The notes under the pieces: model-generated
What the model was told of the DNA's origin: nothing
The model's input: only the letters and a program-made list of their open reading frames with translations
Databases searched by the model: none
Translations under genes and position numbers: made by a program
Shown here: positions 19,892 to 29,096 of the stretch, piece after piece
Layout of the letters: every line of letters starts with the position of its first letter
Numbering within the stretch: position 1 is the first letter of the stretch
Source: Mycobacterium sp.
GTDB lineage: Bacteria; Actinomycetota; Actinomycetes; Mycobacteriales; Mycobacteriaceae
Direction: 5' to 3'
Assembly: GCA_018401645.1 (NCBI GenBank)
Contig: JAGYKK010000011.1
Span: 1 to 64,000 of the forward strand
DNA length: 64,000 bases

Positions 19892-20874
19892 AGTTCTCCT
19901 TCTCCGAGCACTGTCAATAGCCTTCGAGCCGCGGTCACCCGCCGGGCGGGCGCGCCGGTGAGTGCGTCCAGGGCGCACTCCGGATCGGCCGGGGCGCCGC
20001 GGTGCCCGCACCCGCGCGGGCAGTTCTCGACGGCGTGGGCCAGATCGGAGAACGGGCCCACGACGTCGTCGGGACGGATGTGCGCCAGGCCGAACGAGCG
20101 GATGCCCGGCGTATCGACCACCCATCCGCCGCCCGGTAGCGACAGCGCCACCGACTGGGTGGAGGTGTGTCGGCCCTTGCCGACCCCGGACACCGAACCG
20201 ATTGCCCGGTACGCCTGCGGCACAAGCCGATTGACCAGCGTCGACTTGCCGACCCCGGAGTGGCCGAGCAGTACGGTGATGCGTCCATTGAGCAGTGACT
20301 CGAGCTCGTCGAGCGGTTCCTCGCGTCCGGCGGTGATGACGGTGAGATCGAGGTCGGCGAACTGCTCGGCGAACGGCGCGGCCGCAGCGAGGTCGGTCTT
20401 GGTCAGGCACAAAATCGGATGCAGTCCGCCGGTGTAGGCCGCGATCAGAGCCCGGTCGACGAGGCCGGTGCGTGGCGGAGGGTCGGCCAGCGCCACCACC
20501 ATCATCATCTGGTCGGCGTTGGCCACCACGACGCGTTCGGTGGGGTCGGTGTCATCGGCCGTGCGCCGCAACACGGTTCTGCGCTCGCCGCGCCGCACAA
20601 TCCTGGCCAGGCTGTCGGTGCGGCCGGAGAGGTCGCCGACGATGTCCACCTGATCGCCCACGACGATCGGCGTTCGGCCCAGTTCGCGAGCCCGCATGGC
20701 GGTGACCAGGCGCAGCGGATCATCGGCCAGGACGCAGCCCCAACGGCCGCGGTCCACCGTCACCACCATGGCCGCTTCGGCGTCGGCGTGAGTGGGGCGG
20801 GTCTTGGTGCGCGGACGTGATCCGCGACCGGATCGGATGCGTACGTCGGACTCGTCGTACTCGCGTTGCGTCAA
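19888..20874 (-). CDS. rsgA: Ribosome small subunit-dependent GTPase RsgA
   Basis: RsgA is a circularly permuted GTPase that checks late 30S assembly. The 328-residue protein begins [21 protein letters not shown] from TTG 20874, which overlaps the aroA stop (TTGA). It has an OB-fold domain, then G4 TKTD, G1 GHSGVGKST and G3 DTPGIRS in permuted order, and a zinc-knuckle [16 protein letters not shown] near the end. An open frame continues upstream but is antisense to the coding logic of aroA and is rejected. It matches Rv3228. Confidence 0.93.
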   Translation of the reverse strand: MTQREYDESDVRIRSGRGSRPRTKTRPTHADAEAAMVVTVDRGRWGCVLADDPLRLVTAMRARELGRTPIVVGDQVDIVGDLSGRTDSLARIVRRGERRTVLRRTADDTDPTERVVVANADQMMMVVALADPPPRTGLVDRALIAAYTGGLHPILCLTKTDLAAAAPFAEQFADLDLTVITAGREEPLDELESLLNGRITVLLGHSGVGKSTLVNRLVPQAYRAIGSVSGVGKGRHTSTQSVALSLPGGGWVVDTPGIRSFGLAHIRPDDVVGPFSDLAHAVENCPRGCGHRGAPADPECALDALTGAPARRVTAARRLLTVLGEGEL

Positions 20875-22154
20875 CCCTGCCCCTCGAGCATCGCGGTCCA
20901 CATCCGGGGAAAGTCCGGCAGCGTCTTCGCGGTGGTGGCGATGTCCTCGACCACGACTCCCGGCGTGCGCAGTCCGATGATCGCGCCGGCCGTCGCCATC
21001 CGGTGATCGGCATAGGAGTGCCACACCCCGCCGTGCAACTCCGTGGCAGTGATGACCAGGCCATCGGATGTTTCGGCACACTCGCCGCCGAGGGCGTTGA
21101 TCTCGGTGCTCAGCGCAGCCAGGCGGTCGGTCTCGTGACCCCGAAGGTGAGCGATGCCGGTCAGCCGGGACACCGATCCGGGTTCGGCCAACGACGCGAT
21201 GGCGGCGACCGACGGCGCGAGTTCGCCGACGTCATTGAGATCGACATCGAACCCGCCGTAGCCGGATGCGCCCCGGATCTGTAGCTCTGAACCTGATTGG
21301 TGCACCGTCGTTCCCAGTAACCGGAGTATCCCGATGATGGTGTCATCCGGTTGTACGCTGACCTTGGGCCAGTCGGTGATCCGCACGACACCACCGGTGA
21401 CCACCGCCGCCGACAAGAACGGCACCGCATTAGACAGGTCGGGTTCGACCGCCCAACTTCTGGCGGCGATGGGTCCGGGCGCCACTGCCCAGCGGTTGGG
21501 TGTCGAGTCATCGACATCGACCCCGGCCTGACGCAGCATCGTCACGGTCATCTTGATGTGCGGCGCCGAGGGCACCGAGGTTCCGGTATGTAGAACCTCC
21601 AGGCCCGACTCGAACGCCGACCCGCACAGCAGTAGGCCGGAGACGAACTGTGAGGAGGCCGAGGCGTCGATCCGCACCGGCCCACCGCGCACCATGCCGC
21701 GGCCGCGCACGGTGAACGGCAGACCGTCGCCGTCGATCGCCACACCCAGTCCGCGCAGCGCATCCAACAGCGGCGCGATGGGTCGCGCGCGGGCCTGCTT
21801 GTCACCGTCGAAGACCACGCCCGCGTTGCTCAGTGCTGCCAGTGGTGGCACGAACCGCAGCACGGTGCCGGCCAGTCCGCAATCGATGCGGGCCTCTGGG
21901 CCGGGGCTCAGCGACCCGCTGACCGTGAGCTCAGACCCATCGCCGGCGATGTCGATACCCAGTTCGCGCAGCGCCCCGATCATCAGGTCGGTGTCCCGGC
22001 TGCGCAGTGCGCCGTTGATCGCCGACGTGCCCTGACCGCCGGTGGCAGCGAGTGCGGCCAGTATCAGAGTTCGGTTGGTTTGTGATTTCGACCCCGGCAC
22101 CGTCACCGTGGCATGCACCGGCACCGTGGCATGGGGTGCCGACCAGGGGTTCAC
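20871..22154 (-). CDS. aroA: 3-phosphoshikimate 1-carboxyvinyltransferase (EPSP synthase)
   Basis: AroA joins shikimate-3-phosphate and phosphoenolpyruvate in chorismate synthesis and is the glyphosate target. The 427-residue protein contains [18 protein letters not shown], the [10 protein letters not shown] motif (the LxAGTxxRF family signature), [21 protein letters not shown], the LRGHETDR motif and [18 protein letters not shown] 22154 gives the family N-terminus ([17 protein letters not shown]), with AGGATGG upstream. Divergent from the SRAP gene by 59 bp. Confidence 0.95.
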   Translation of the reverse strand: MNPWSAPHATVPVHATVTVPGSKSQTNRTLILAALAATGGQGTSAINGALRSRDTDLMIGALRELGIDIAGDGSELTVSGSLSPGPEARIDCGLAGTVLRFVPPLAALSNAGVVFDGDKQARARPIAPLLDALRGLGVAIDGDGLPFTVRGRGMVRGGPVRIDASASSQFVSGLLLCGSAFESGLEVLHTGTSVPSAPHIKMTVTMLRQAGVDVDDSTPNRWAVAPGPIAARSWAVEPDLSNAVPFLSAAVVTGGVVRITDWPKVSVQPDDTIIGILRLLGTTVHQSGSELQIRGASGYGGFDVDLNDVGELAPSVAAIASLAEPGSVSRLTGIAHLRGHETDRLAALSTEINALGGECAETSDGLVITATELHGGVWHSYADHRMATAGAIIGLRTPGVVVEDIATTAKTLPDFPRMWTAMLEGQG

Positions 22155-22213
22155 ACGTCCATCCTGCCCTGCCGGGGCCCATGGGGGGATCACCTGTGGG
22201 GGATCATGGAGTC

Positions 22214-23011
22214 ATGTGCGGACGATTCGTGGTCACAACAGATCCCGCGCTCCTGGCTGCGCGACTCAACGCCGCCGACGAGACAGGGCAGCGTTTAGCG
22301 GGACCGAACTACAACGTCGCCCCGACAACAACCATCGCGGCCGTCGTCGCCCCGGCGACGACCATGGATAGCGTCGTCGCCCCGGCGACGACCATGGATA
22401 GCGTCGTCGCCCGCCCTGAGGAGCCCGACGACGGGACCGAGCGCCGGATCCTTCCGGTGCGCTGGGGGCTGGTGCCGCCCTGGGTCAAAGCAGACTCCGG
22501 TGGTAGGCCACTGGTCAAGTCCCTGTTGATCAATGCCCGCGCCGAGACCCTGATCTCATCGCCGGCCTTCCGGTCAGCCGCCCGCAGTCAGCGCTGCCTG
22601 GTACCGATGGACGGCTACTACGAATGGATGCCGGGTCCCGAACCCGGTGCGAAGACGCCGTTCTACATGTTCCGACGCGACGGCTCGCCGATTCTGGTTG
22701 CCGGCCTGTGGTCGGCCTGGCGGCCCGATGGCGCCGCTGCGCCACTGCTGAGCGCGACCATCGTCACCACTGCCGCGGTTGGTGAACTGGAGCGGATTCA
22801 TGACCGGATGCCGCTGATGCTCGCCGACCACGAGTGGGACCGCTGGCTGGACCCCGATCAGCCTGCGCCCGCGGAACTGCTTGACTCCCCGCCCGATATC
22901 AGCGCGATCGCGATCCGGGAGGTCTCCCGTTTGGTCAACCGGGTGGCGAACAACTCTGCGGAACTTCTCCAACCCCCCGACCGCGGTAACCGCCCGGTCG
23001 GTCTGTTTTGA
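22214..23011 (+). CDS. SRAP (HMCES/YedK-type) abasic-site DNA-protein crosslink enzyme
   Basis: SRAP proteins shield abasic sites in single-stranded DNA through a thiazolidine crosslink made by Cys2. ATG 22214 places CGRF directly after Met, the required N-terminus. Other active-site landmarks are YNVAPTT (Asn), PMDGYYEW (Glu) and RIHDRMPLML (His). The 265-residue length is slightly above average because a 30-bp duplication inserts two copies of VVAPATTMDS between the Asn loop and RILPVRWGLVPPW. It corresponds to Rv3226c. Confidence 0.92.
   Translation: MCGRFVVTTDPALLAARLNAADETGQRLAGPNYNVAPTTTIAAVVAPATTMDSVVAPATTMDSVVARPEEPDDGTERRILPVRWGLVPPWVKADSGGRPLVKSLLINARAETLISSPAFRSAARSQRCLVPMDGYYEWMPGPEPGAKTPFYMFRRDGSPILVAGLWSAWRPDGAAAPLLSATIVTTAAVGELERIHDRMPLMLADHEWDRWLDPDQPAPAELLDSPPDISAIAIREVSRLVNRVANNSAELLQPPDRGNRPVGLF
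22351..22410 (+). repeat. Exact 30-bp tandem duplication inside the SRAP gene
   Basis: Positions 22351-22380 and 22381-22410 are identical, with a 10-bp partial third copy just before. Each unit encodes ten residues in frame (PATTMDSVVA). Confidence 0.95.
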
Positions 23012-23084
23012 GCGTTGGGCCGGGGATAACATTTAGCGAAGGCCTGAACAGTCGGCGTCGGTGCCCCTGCGAGAGGAACCCGCA

Positions 23085-24617
23085 ATGACCGCAGTTGAAC
23101 CCAAGATCGACACCATCACGGTGCACAACCCGGCCGATGGCCGGATCGCCGGGTCGGTGCCCATCGATGATGCCGAGACCGTGGCGGCCAAGGCCCGCGA
23201 GCTTCGGCTGTTCCAGCCCGAGTGGGAGGCGATCGGCCCGCAGGGCCGCAAAAAGTGGATGTTGGCCTGGCAGGGCTGGATCCTGGACAACGCCGGCCTG
23301 ATCACCGAGGTGCTGATGTCGGAGACCGGGAAGTCTCGCGTCGACGCCAACATCGAGGCCACCGTCGTCGCCGACGGCATCAACTACTGGGCCGGTCATG
23401 CCGAGGAGTTTCTGGCCGACAGCAATGTCGTCCCGCACAGCCCGCTCTACCGGGTAAAGAAATTCACCACCGTTTACCGGCCGCACCCGCTAATCGGTGT
23501 GATCACCCCGTGGAACTTCCCCTTCGCGATGCCCGGCCTGGACATCCCGGCGGCACTGGCGGCGGGAGCGGCGGTTCTTCTGAAACCATCTGAGGTGACG
23601 CCACTTTCGGCGGTCGAATTCGTCCGCGGCTGGAACGAGGTCGGCGCCCCACCGGTGTTGGGGCTGACCACCGGGTACGGCGCCACCGGTGCGGCGATGA
23701 TCGAGCATGTCGACATGGTTCAGTTCACCGGTTCCACGGCCACCGGTCGCAAGGTCGCGGTTGCCTGTGCGGAGCGACTGATCCCGTGCAGTCTCGAACT
23801 CGGGGGCAAGGACCCGGCGATCGTGCTGGCCGACGCCGATCTCGAGCGCGCCGCCAACGGCATCACCTGGGGCGGCTTCTTCAACTCCGGCCAGGTGTGT
23901 GTGTCCACCGAGCGGGTGTACGTGGAGGCGCCGGTCTACAACGAGTTCGTGAGCAGACTCGCCGCCAAGGTGCGCGCGCTCAAGCAGGGTCAGGAGGTTT
24001 CCGGGTTCACCTACGACGTCGGAGCGATGGCCACCGAAGCCCAACGCGACATCGTTGAACGCCACGTCGCCGAAGCGACTGCCGCCGGCGCGACGGTGCT
24101 CACCGGTGGAAAGCCGACCGGGCAGGGCACCTTCTTCACCCCGACGGTCTTGACCGACGTCACCCAGGACATGTCCTGCATCACCGAGGAGACGTTCGGC
24201 CCGACGCTGCCGGTGATCAGGGTGGCCGACGAGGACGAGGCCGTCCGGCTGGCCAACGACTCCGTCTACGGCCTGTCGGCCACCGTGTGGACCGGCGACA
24301 CCGCCCGCGGTGAGCGCATCGCCCGCCGACTGGAGTGCGGCGCGGTCAACGTCAACGACGCGATGACGAACGTGTTCGCCTTCGGATTGCCGATGGGTGG
24401 GTGGAAGGAATCTGGTCTGGGCTCCCGGGCCGGCGGCCGGTACGGAATTGTCAAGTTCTGCCGCCAGCAGGCCATCACCTCACCGCGGCTGCCCACCCAG
24501 CGCTCGGAGATGCTCTGGTATTCGGCATCCAAGAAGCAAGCCCAGTTCGCGCTGGCGGCCATGCGGGCCTTCGCCGCCATGGCTGGCGAAGCAAAAGCGC
24601 TTCGATGCCCGCATTGA
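23085..24617 (+). CDS. NAD(P)-dependent aldehyde dehydrogenase
   Basis: The ALDH-superfamily protein of 510 residues starts at ATG 23085 behind GAGAGGA. It shows GVITPWNFPFAMPGL and LKPSEVTP (cofactor binding), FTGSTATGR, the catalytic Glu in LELGGKDP, the catalytic Cys in FFNSGQVCVSTERVYV, and EETFGPTLPV. Substrate cannot be read from sequence; succinate-semialdehyde and aromatic-aldehyde enzymes are possible. The last dozen residues (AGEAKALRCPH) look out of register, since the next frame reads RFDARIDELGLAP across the same bases, so a late one-base slip is likely. Confidence 0.87.
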   Translation: MTAVEPKIDTITVHNPADGRIAGSVPIDDAETVAAKARELRLFQPEWEAIGPQGRKKWMLAWQGWILDNAGLITEVLMSETGKSRVDANIEATVVADGINYWAGHAEEFLADSNVVPHSPLYRVKKFTTVYRPHPLIGVITPWNFPFAMPGLDIPAALAAGAAVLLKPSEVTPLSAVEFVRGWNEVGAPPVLGLTTGYGATGAAMIEHVDMVQFTGSTATGRKVAVACAERLIPCSLELGGKDPAIVLADADLERAANGITWGGFFNSGQVCVSTERVYVEAPVYNEFVSRLAAKVRALKQGQEVSGFTYDVGAMATEAQRDIVERHVAEATAAGATVLTGGKPTGQGTFFTPTVLTDVTQDMSCITEETFGPTLPVIRVADEDEAVRLANDSVYGLSATVWTGDTARGERIARRLECGAVNVNDAMTNVFAFGLPMGGWKESGLGSRAGGRYGIVKFCRQQAITSPRLPTQRSEMLWYSASKKQAQFALAAMRAFAAMAGEAKALRCPH

Positions 24618-24651
24618 TGAGCTAGGGCTGGCGCCGGATCCGCCGCTGGGG

Positions 24652-25518
24652 CTAGGGCTGCCGATAGCCGGGCGGGTTGACGCCGTCCACCCAGAAGTCC
24701 ACGCCGAGGTCCGATCCCGGGATGCAGTCATACAGCGACAGATCGGTGACACCGGACTCCAGTAGCACGTCCTCGCACAGCAGGGTGTGTCCGGTGTAGG
24801 TGGCGGCCGGGTGGCTCAGCACCGCGTAGGCGGCATCGGAGTACACCTCAGGCTTGCGCGAGCGTTTCATGGACTCGTCGCCGCCAAGCAGATTCTGGAC
24901 CGCCGCGGTGGCGACCATGGTGCGCGGCCACAGAGTGTTTGACGCGATACCGTGGGCGCGCATTTCCTCGGCGATTCCCAACGCGCACAGCGTCATTCCA
25001 TACTTGGCCATCATGTACGGCGTGGGTGTCAGCCACTGGGGCTCCAGGCGGATCGGCGGTGAAAGGGTGAGGATGTGCGGGTTGGACCGGCCTTTCATAT
25101 GCGGGATACAGGACTGTGACACCGCGTAGGTGCCGCGGATCTGGATACCGTTCATCAGGTCGAAGCGCTTCAGCGGGACGTCCTCGATACCGCCGAGATT
25201 GATCGCGCTGGCATTGTTGACGCAGACGTCGATGCCGCCGAACTGCTCGACGCACGCCGCCACGGCGGCGGCCACCGAGTCCCCGTCGCGGACGTCGCCG
25301 ACGATCGGCAGCGCATGCCCACCGGCCTCCTCGATCTCTTTCGCCGCGGTGTAGATGGTGCCGGGGAGTTTGGGGTGCGGCTCTGCTGTCTTGGCCACCA
25401 GCGCAATGTTCGCGCCGTCAGCGGCAAGCCGCTTGGCGATCGCCAGACCGATCCCGCGGCTGGCGCCGGAGATGAACATGGTCTTACCGGAGAATGGAGC
25501 GGTTTGGGTGGATGGCAT
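24652..25518 (-). CDS. Short-chain dehydrogenase/reductase, Rv3224-like (HSDL2-type)
   Basis: The 288-residue SDR has the NAD-binding [17 protein letters not shown] near residue 14, the NNAS motif ([10 protein letters not shown]), a LSPPI segment in the usual serine position and the YMMAKYGM active-site Tyr/Lys pair. The long [22 protein letters not shown] insert is typical of HSDL2-like enzymes acting on lipid-type substrates. ATG 25518 is used. It is divergent from sigH by 37 bp and corresponds to Rv3224. Confidence 0.9.
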   Translation of the reverse strand: MPSTQTAPFSGKTMFISGASRGIGLAIAKRLAADGANIALVAKTAEPHPKLPGTIYTAAKEIEEAGGHALPIVGDVRDGDSVAAAVAACVEQFGGIDVCVNNASAINLGGIEDVPLKRFDLMNGIQIRGTYAVSQSCIPHMKGRSNPHILTLSPPIRLEPQWLTPTPYMMAKYGMTLCALGIAEEMRAHGIASNTLWPRTMVATAAVQNLLGGDESMKRSRKPEVYSDAAYAVLSHPAATYTGHTLLCEDVLLESGVTDLSLYDCIPGSDLGVDFWVDGVNPPGYRQP

Positions 25519-25555
25519 GGTTCCCCAGCCTATAGGGGCTCTAGGATCATCTCCT

Positions 25556-26188
25556 ATGTCAGCGCCGACGACCCCCGACGTCGCCCGTGAGGAGACCGAC
25601 GCCGAGCTCACGGCCCGCTTCGAGCGCGATGCGATCCCGTTGATGGACCAGCTCTACGGCGGCGCGATGCGGATGACCCGCAACCCCGCCGACGCCGAAG
25701 ACCTCCTGCAGGAGACGATGGTGAAGGCCTACGCCGGTTTCCGGTCATTCCGGGAGGGCACCAACCTCAAAGCGTGGCTCTATCGCATCCTGACCAACAC
25801 GTTCATCAACACCTACCGCAAAAAGCAGCGCTCACCGGCGGAGTACCCGACTGAGGAGATCCACGACTGGCAGTTGGCCGCCCAGGCCGAGCATTCTTCG
25901 ACCGGATTGCGCTCCGCGGAGGTCGAGGCTCTCGAATTGCTTCCGGACAGTGAAATTAAAGAGGCGCTTCAGGTGTTACCTGAAGAGTTCCGGCTCGCGG
26001 TGTATCTCGCCGACGTCGAGGGCCTGCCTTACAAGGAGATCGCTGAGATCATGGAAACTCCGATCGGGACCGTGATGTCCCGCCTGCACCGGGGCAGGCG
26101 TCAACTACGCACCCTGCTCGCCGACGTCGCCCAGGAACGCGGCCTGCTTCGCGGTCAGCAGCCCGAAGCGGCTGAGGAAGTTTCGTGA
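25556..26188 (+). CDS. sigH: ECF RNA polymerase sigma factor SigH
   Basis: SigH directs the thiol-oxidative and heat stress regulon (thioredoxins, sigE, sigB). The 210-residue protein has region 2 ([35 protein letters not shown], residues about 25-60, described here by its ends) and region 4 ([28 protein letters not shown]). ATG 25556 gives a length close to the M. tuberculosis protein (216). The anti-sigma gene rshA overlaps its stop. I could not pick out a convincing SigH-type promoter in the 37-bp gap. Confidence 0.95.
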   Translation: MSAPTTPDVAREETDAELTARFERDAIPLMDQLYGGAMRMTRNPADAEDLLQETMVKAYAGFRSFREGTNLKAWLYRILTNTFINTYRKKQRSPAEYPTEEIHDWQLAAQAEHSSTGLRSAEVEALELLPDSEIKEALQVLPEEFRLAVYLADVEGLPYKEIAEIMETPIGTVMSRLHRGRRQLRTLLADVAQERGLLRGQQPEAAEEVS

Positions 26189-26463
26189 CCAGCGGCGAGG
26201 GTCACGGGGTGGGCAGCCATACCGACTGCGCAGTGGTGATCGCTGAGGTCTGGACGCTGCTGGACGGTGAGTGCACCGACGACTCCCGCGACCGGCTCCA
26301 ACGCCACCTTGAGGATTGCCCGGCCTGCCTGCGCCACTACGGCGTCGAGGAACGAGTGAAGGCGCTGATCGCGGCCAAGGGCAGCGGTGAGAAGGCGCCC
26401 GAGTACCTCGTCGAACGGGTCCGCCTGCAGATCAGCCAGACGACGATCATTCGCCGCGGCTAG
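26185..26463 (+). CDS. rshA: Zinc-binding anti-sigma factor RshA
   Basis: RshA holds SigH inactive until oxidation or PknB phosphorylation releases it. The 92-residue protein starts at GTG 26185 overlapping the sigH TGA (GTGA), so the partners are coupled. The ZAS signature H-x3-C-x2-C is [12 protein letters not shown] (residues about 45-56), and an upstream Cys lies in HTDC. It ends [10 protein letters not shown]. Confidence 0.93.
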   Translation: MTSGEGHGVGSHTDCAVVIAEVWTLLDGECTDDSRDRLQRHLEDCPACLRHYGVEERVKALIAAKGSGEKAPEYLVERVRLQISQTTIIRRG

Positions 26464-26465
26464 CA

Positions 26466-26645
26466 ATGCTGAAGCCAAGCATTTTCAATCTCGACCGGCC
26501 AGGTGGGGTGGACGGTCGGCTCACCGACGCCATGGCCACTGCCGCCAAGACCACCGCCACTGGGATCACCGCCACTGGGATCACCGCCACTGGGACCACC
26601 GCCACTGGGGCAACGGCGCGCAGGGCGGCGGCGGCACGCGGCTAA
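26466..26645 (+). CDS. Possible 59-residue repeat protein downstream of rshA (uncertain)
   Basis: An ATG two bases after the rshA stop opens a 59-codon frame, MLKPSIFNLDRPGGVDGRLTD followed by TATG-type pentapeptide repeats and a basic end, GATARRAAAARG. The middle is a four-copy 15-bp tandem repeat. Its TAA at 26643-26645 overlaps the stop of convergent bL37. No family is recognised and no ribosome-binding site stands out beyond coupling to rshA; it may be a chance frame. Confidence 0.3.
   Translation: MLKPSIFNLDRPGGVDGRLTDAMATAAKTTATGITATGITATGTTATGATARRAAAARG
26550..26609 (+). repeat. Four-copy 15-bp tandem repeat between rshA and bL37
   Basis: Units at 26550, 26565, 26580 and 26595 read A[C/T]CACCGCCACTGGG, with one variable base. 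The 15-bp period keeps the frame of the small reading frame across it. Confidence 0.93.
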
Positions 26646-26716
26646 GCGTTGGGCCGATTGCCGTGGTTGGCCTTGCTGTGCTTGCGGTCGCGCTTCTTGC
26701 GGCCTCGTTTGGCCAT
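26642..26716 (-). CDS. 50S ribosomal protein bL37 (24 residues)
   Basis: A 25-codon leftward gene starts at ATG 26716 behind GGAAGG and encodes MAKRGRKKRDRKHSK followed by ANHGNRPNA, the actinobacterial bL37 protein seen in mycobacterial ribosome structures. It is strongly basic and extends into rRNA rather than folding alone. It is too short for most gene callers. Its stop abuts the tandem-repeat frame on the other strand, and it is divergent from the biotinyl-protein gene. Confidence 0.92.
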   Translation of the reverse strand: MAKRGRKKRDRKHSKANHGNRPNA

Positions 26717-26834
26717 GGTTCTACCTTCCGAATGTTCCAGATGTTGTCTGCAGTGTCTCACGGTGCCGTGAACCGCTGGTGAGCCGGTGGTGTGGTTCGA
26801 TAAGAGCGGCGGTTCAAACGGAACGAGGGTGAGC

Positions 26835-27050
26835 ATGGCCGAGGATGTCCGGGCTGAGATCGTGGCCAGTGTGCTGGAGGTCGTGGTCAGCAAGGGCGAT
26901 CAGATCGGGGCCGGCGACATCCTGGTGCTGCTGGAGTCGATGAAGATGGAAATTCCGGTGCTCGCCGAGACCGGGGGCACCGTCACCGAGGTCAGCGTCG
27001 CGGTGGGCGATGTGATCCAGGCCGGTGACCTCATCGCGGTCATCGACTGA
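26835..27050 (+). CDS. Biotin/lipoyl-attachment domain protein TB7.3
   Basis: A stand-alone 71-residue biotinyl carrier domain: MAEDVRAEIVASVLEVVV at the start and the modified lysine in ESMKMEIPV near residue 36. It matches Rv3221c (TB7.3). The carboxylase partner, if any, is not encoded here. ATG 26835 sits behind GAGGGTGAGC. It precedes pdtaS by 27 bp as in M. tuberculosis. Confidence 0.93.
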   Translation: MAEDVRAEIVASVLEVVVSKGDQIGAGDILVLLESMKMEIPVLAETGGTVTEVSVAVGDVIQAGDLIAVID

Positions 27051-27077
27051 ATCCGCACTCGCGATATCCGGTGAACC

Positions 27078-28502
27078 ATGTCTACCCTCGGTGACCTGCT
27101 CGCCGAGCACACCGTCCTGCCTGGCGCCGCCGTCGACCATCTGCATGCCGTGGTGGGTGAATGGCAACTGCTCGCCGACATGTCCTTCGGCGACTATCTG
27201 ATGTGGGTTCGCAGCGACGACGGCACCGTGGTCTGCGTGGCCCAGTGTCGGCCCAACACCGCCGCCACGCTGTTGATCACCGATGCCGTCGGCACCGTGG
27301 TGGCCGAGGAGGGCCTGCTGGGTGCCCTTCCGGTGCGCTACCGCGGTGAGGTGGTGGCGCTGCTGACCCACCAGAGCGCCGGGGGTGGCCGGGGTTCCTC
27401 GTCGCGGCTGGAGAAGGCCTACCTGGACTGCGCCGGGCATCTGCGGCAGATGCTGTCGGAGGGAACCTTCCCCGATGTCGGCGATGTGGCGATCCCGCGC
27501 TCCAGTCCCCGTGTCGGCGATGGTTTCATCCGCCTCGACGCCGACGGTGCAGTGACGTACGCGAGTCCCAACGCCCTATCGGCGTATCACCGCATGGGTT
27601 TGAACTCCGAGTTGGAGGGCCACAACCTGGTCGCGATCACCCGGCCGCTGATCTCTGATCCCTTTGAGGCCCAGGAACTCGACACCCACGTTGGCGCATC
27701 GCTGGCCGGTGGCTCCAGCATGCGTCTGGAGATCGACGCCGGCGGCGCGGCTGTTCTGCTTCGGACCCTGCCGTTGGTGGCCCGTGGCTCGGCGGCGGGT
27801 GCCGCGGTGCTGATCCGCGACGTGACCGAGGTCAAGCGGCGCGACCGGGCGCTGTTGTCCAAGGACGCGACGATCCGCGAGATCCATCACCGGGTGAAGA
27901 ACAATCTGCAGACCGTCGCCGCACTGCTGCGACTGCAGGCCCGCCGGACCAACAACGACGAGGCTCGCGACGCCCTGACCGAGTCGGTGCGGAGGGTGGC
28001 CGCCATCGCCGAGGTGCACGAGGCGTTGTCGGCGTCGGTCGATGAGGTGGTCAACCTCGATGAGGTGATCGACCGGATCCTGCCGGTGATGAACGACGTG
28101 GCCCGGGTAGCCAGCCCGATCCGGATCAGCCGCGAGGGCAGCCTGGGTGTGCTCGACGCCGACCGGGCCACCGCGCTGATCATGGTGGTCACCGAGTTGG
28201 TGCAGAACGCCATCGAGCATGCCTTCGATGCCACCGATCGGCAGGGACACGTACGGATCCGGGCTGAGCGCTCGGCCCGATCGCTCGATATCGTCGTCCA
28301 CGACAACGGCCGCGGGCTACCCGAGGGGTTCGATCTGGAGACCTCCGACCGGCTGGGCCTGCAGATCGTGCGGACACTGCTGACGGCCGAGCTGGATGGC
28401 ACCCTGCAGATGCGCCCAGCCCCAGGTGGTGGCACCGATGTGGTGCTGCGGGTGCCGCGGGGCGGCAACCGGTCCTCCTCCCGGATCCCGGTGGTTAGGT
28501 AG
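27078..28502 (+). CDS. pdtaS: Sensor histidine kinase PdtaS
   Basis: PdtaS is the soluble kinase that phosphorylates the antiterminator PdtaR, a response regulator with an ANTAR RNA-binding domain. The 474-residue protein has an N-terminal GAF-like domain (residues about 1-140), a PAS domain (about 150-260), a HisKA_2 box with REIHHRVKNNLQTVAALLRLQ (His near residue 276) and a HATPase domain with ELVQNAIEHAFD and HDNGRGLP. The pdtaR gene is not in the window, as expected. Transcription likely ends at the hairpin at 28548. Confidence 0.94.
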   Translation: MSTLGDLLAEHTVLPGAAVDHLHAVVGEWQLLADMSFGDYLMWVRSDDGTVVCVAQCRPNTAATLLITDAVGTVVAEEGLLGALPVRYRGEVVALLTHQSAGGGRGSSSRLEKAYLDCAGHLRQMLSEGTFPDVGDVAIPRSSPRVGDGFIRLDADGAVTYASPNALSAYHRMGLNSELEGHNLVAITRPLISDPFEAQELDTHVGASLAGGSSMRLEIDAGGAAVLLRTLPLVARGSAAGAAVLIRDVTEVKRRDRALLSKDATIREIHHRVKNNLQTVAALLRLQARRTNNDEARDALTESVRRVAAIAEVHEALSASVDEVVNLDEVIDRILPVMNDVARVASPIRISREGSLGVLDADRATALIMVVTELVQNAIEHAFDATDRQGHVRIRAERSARSLDIVVHDNGRGLPEGFDLETSDRLGLQIVRTLLTAELDGTLQMRPAPGGGTDVVLRVPRGGNRSSSRIPVVR

Positions 28503-28547
28503 ACACCCAATCCGGGCACCCTGGCGTCCTGATCGGACAAAAAAGAA

Positions 28548-28577
28548 GGCCCCGGCACCTGCCGGGGCCATCTTTTT
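28548..28577. terminator. Bidirectional intrinsic terminator between pdtaS and whiB1
   Basis: A perfect 9-bp stem (GGCCCCGGC 28548-28556 and GCCGGGGCC 28561-28569) with loop ACCT is followed by ATCTTTTT and preceded by AAAAAAGAA, so it can terminate both convergent transcripts. Confidence 0.88.
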
Positions 28578-28584
28578 GACGATT

Positions 28585-28839
28585 TCAGACTCCGGTGCGC
28601 GCCCTCGTCCGAGCGTTGCGTCGCTTGAGAGCGCGACGTTCGTCCTCGCTCATCGCACCCCACACGCCGGCATCCTGCCCGGACTCCAAGGCCCAGGTCA
28701 GGCACTCGGTGGTCACCGGGCAGCGGTTGCATACGAGCTTCGCATCAGCGATCTGGGCCAAAGCCGGACCGCTGTTCCCGACCGGGAAAAACAGTTCCGG
28801 ATCCTCGTCCCGACAGACCGCCCTATGACGCCAATCCAT
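28585..28839 (-). CDS. whiB1: Iron-sulfur transcriptional regulator WhiB1
   Basis: WhiB1 is an essential NO-sensitive [4Fe-4S] protein that binds SigA region 4. The 84 residues contain the four ligands: C9 (AVCRDEDP), then C37, C40 and C46 in LVCNRCPVTTECLTW, and the GVWGAMSEDER turn with a basic tail KRRNARTRARTGV. ATG 28839 follows AAGGAGT by 8 bases. It has a long upstream region with a CRP-type site, as in M. tuberculosis. Confidence 0.96.
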   Translation of the reverse strand: MDWRHRAVCRDEDPELFFPVGNSGPALAQIADAKLVCNRCPVTTECLTWALESGQDAGVWGAMSEDERRALKRRNARTRARTGV

Positions 28840-28991
28840 TTTCGGTTACTCCTTATCGTTTCCGTGTGTGCGGTGGGAAGAGGGAATCCCGTTGCTCTCG
28901 TTCCGTTAACGCGTGCACACACAAATGTTGTCGCACTGTTACCTTCGATGGTTGCATAGGCTCGACGGTTGTCAAGAGAACTCTGGGCAAC

Positions 28992-29007
28992 CGTGAACAA
29001 TCTCACT
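28992..29007 (-). promoter_or_regulatory. CRP (Rv3676)-type binding site upstream of whiB1
   Basis: Read leftward, the site is AGTGAGATTGTTCACG, close to the TGTGA-N6-TCACA consensus. It lies about 160 bp before whiB1. A TTGACA at 28975-28970 would put the site near -60, the position known for CRP control of M. tuberculosis whiB1. I see no good -10 box. The rest of the 257-bp gap 28840-29096 shows nothing else. Confidence 0.65.
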
Positions 29008-29096
29008 CCGAGGGGTGGTTGTCCTAGCCCTCCTAAGTTGTACTACACTGCTGCGAATCGCGCCAGGGTGAGATGCCTTTGCGCTGTTCAGCGCCG

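Noticed and set aside
20875..21081. N-terminal extension of RsgA
   Set aside because: It lies within aroA coding sequence and the protein has its family start at the TTG that overlaps the aroA stop.
26550..26609. CRISPR-like array
   Set aside because: The 15-bp units are directly adjacent with no spacers, and no cas genes are present.
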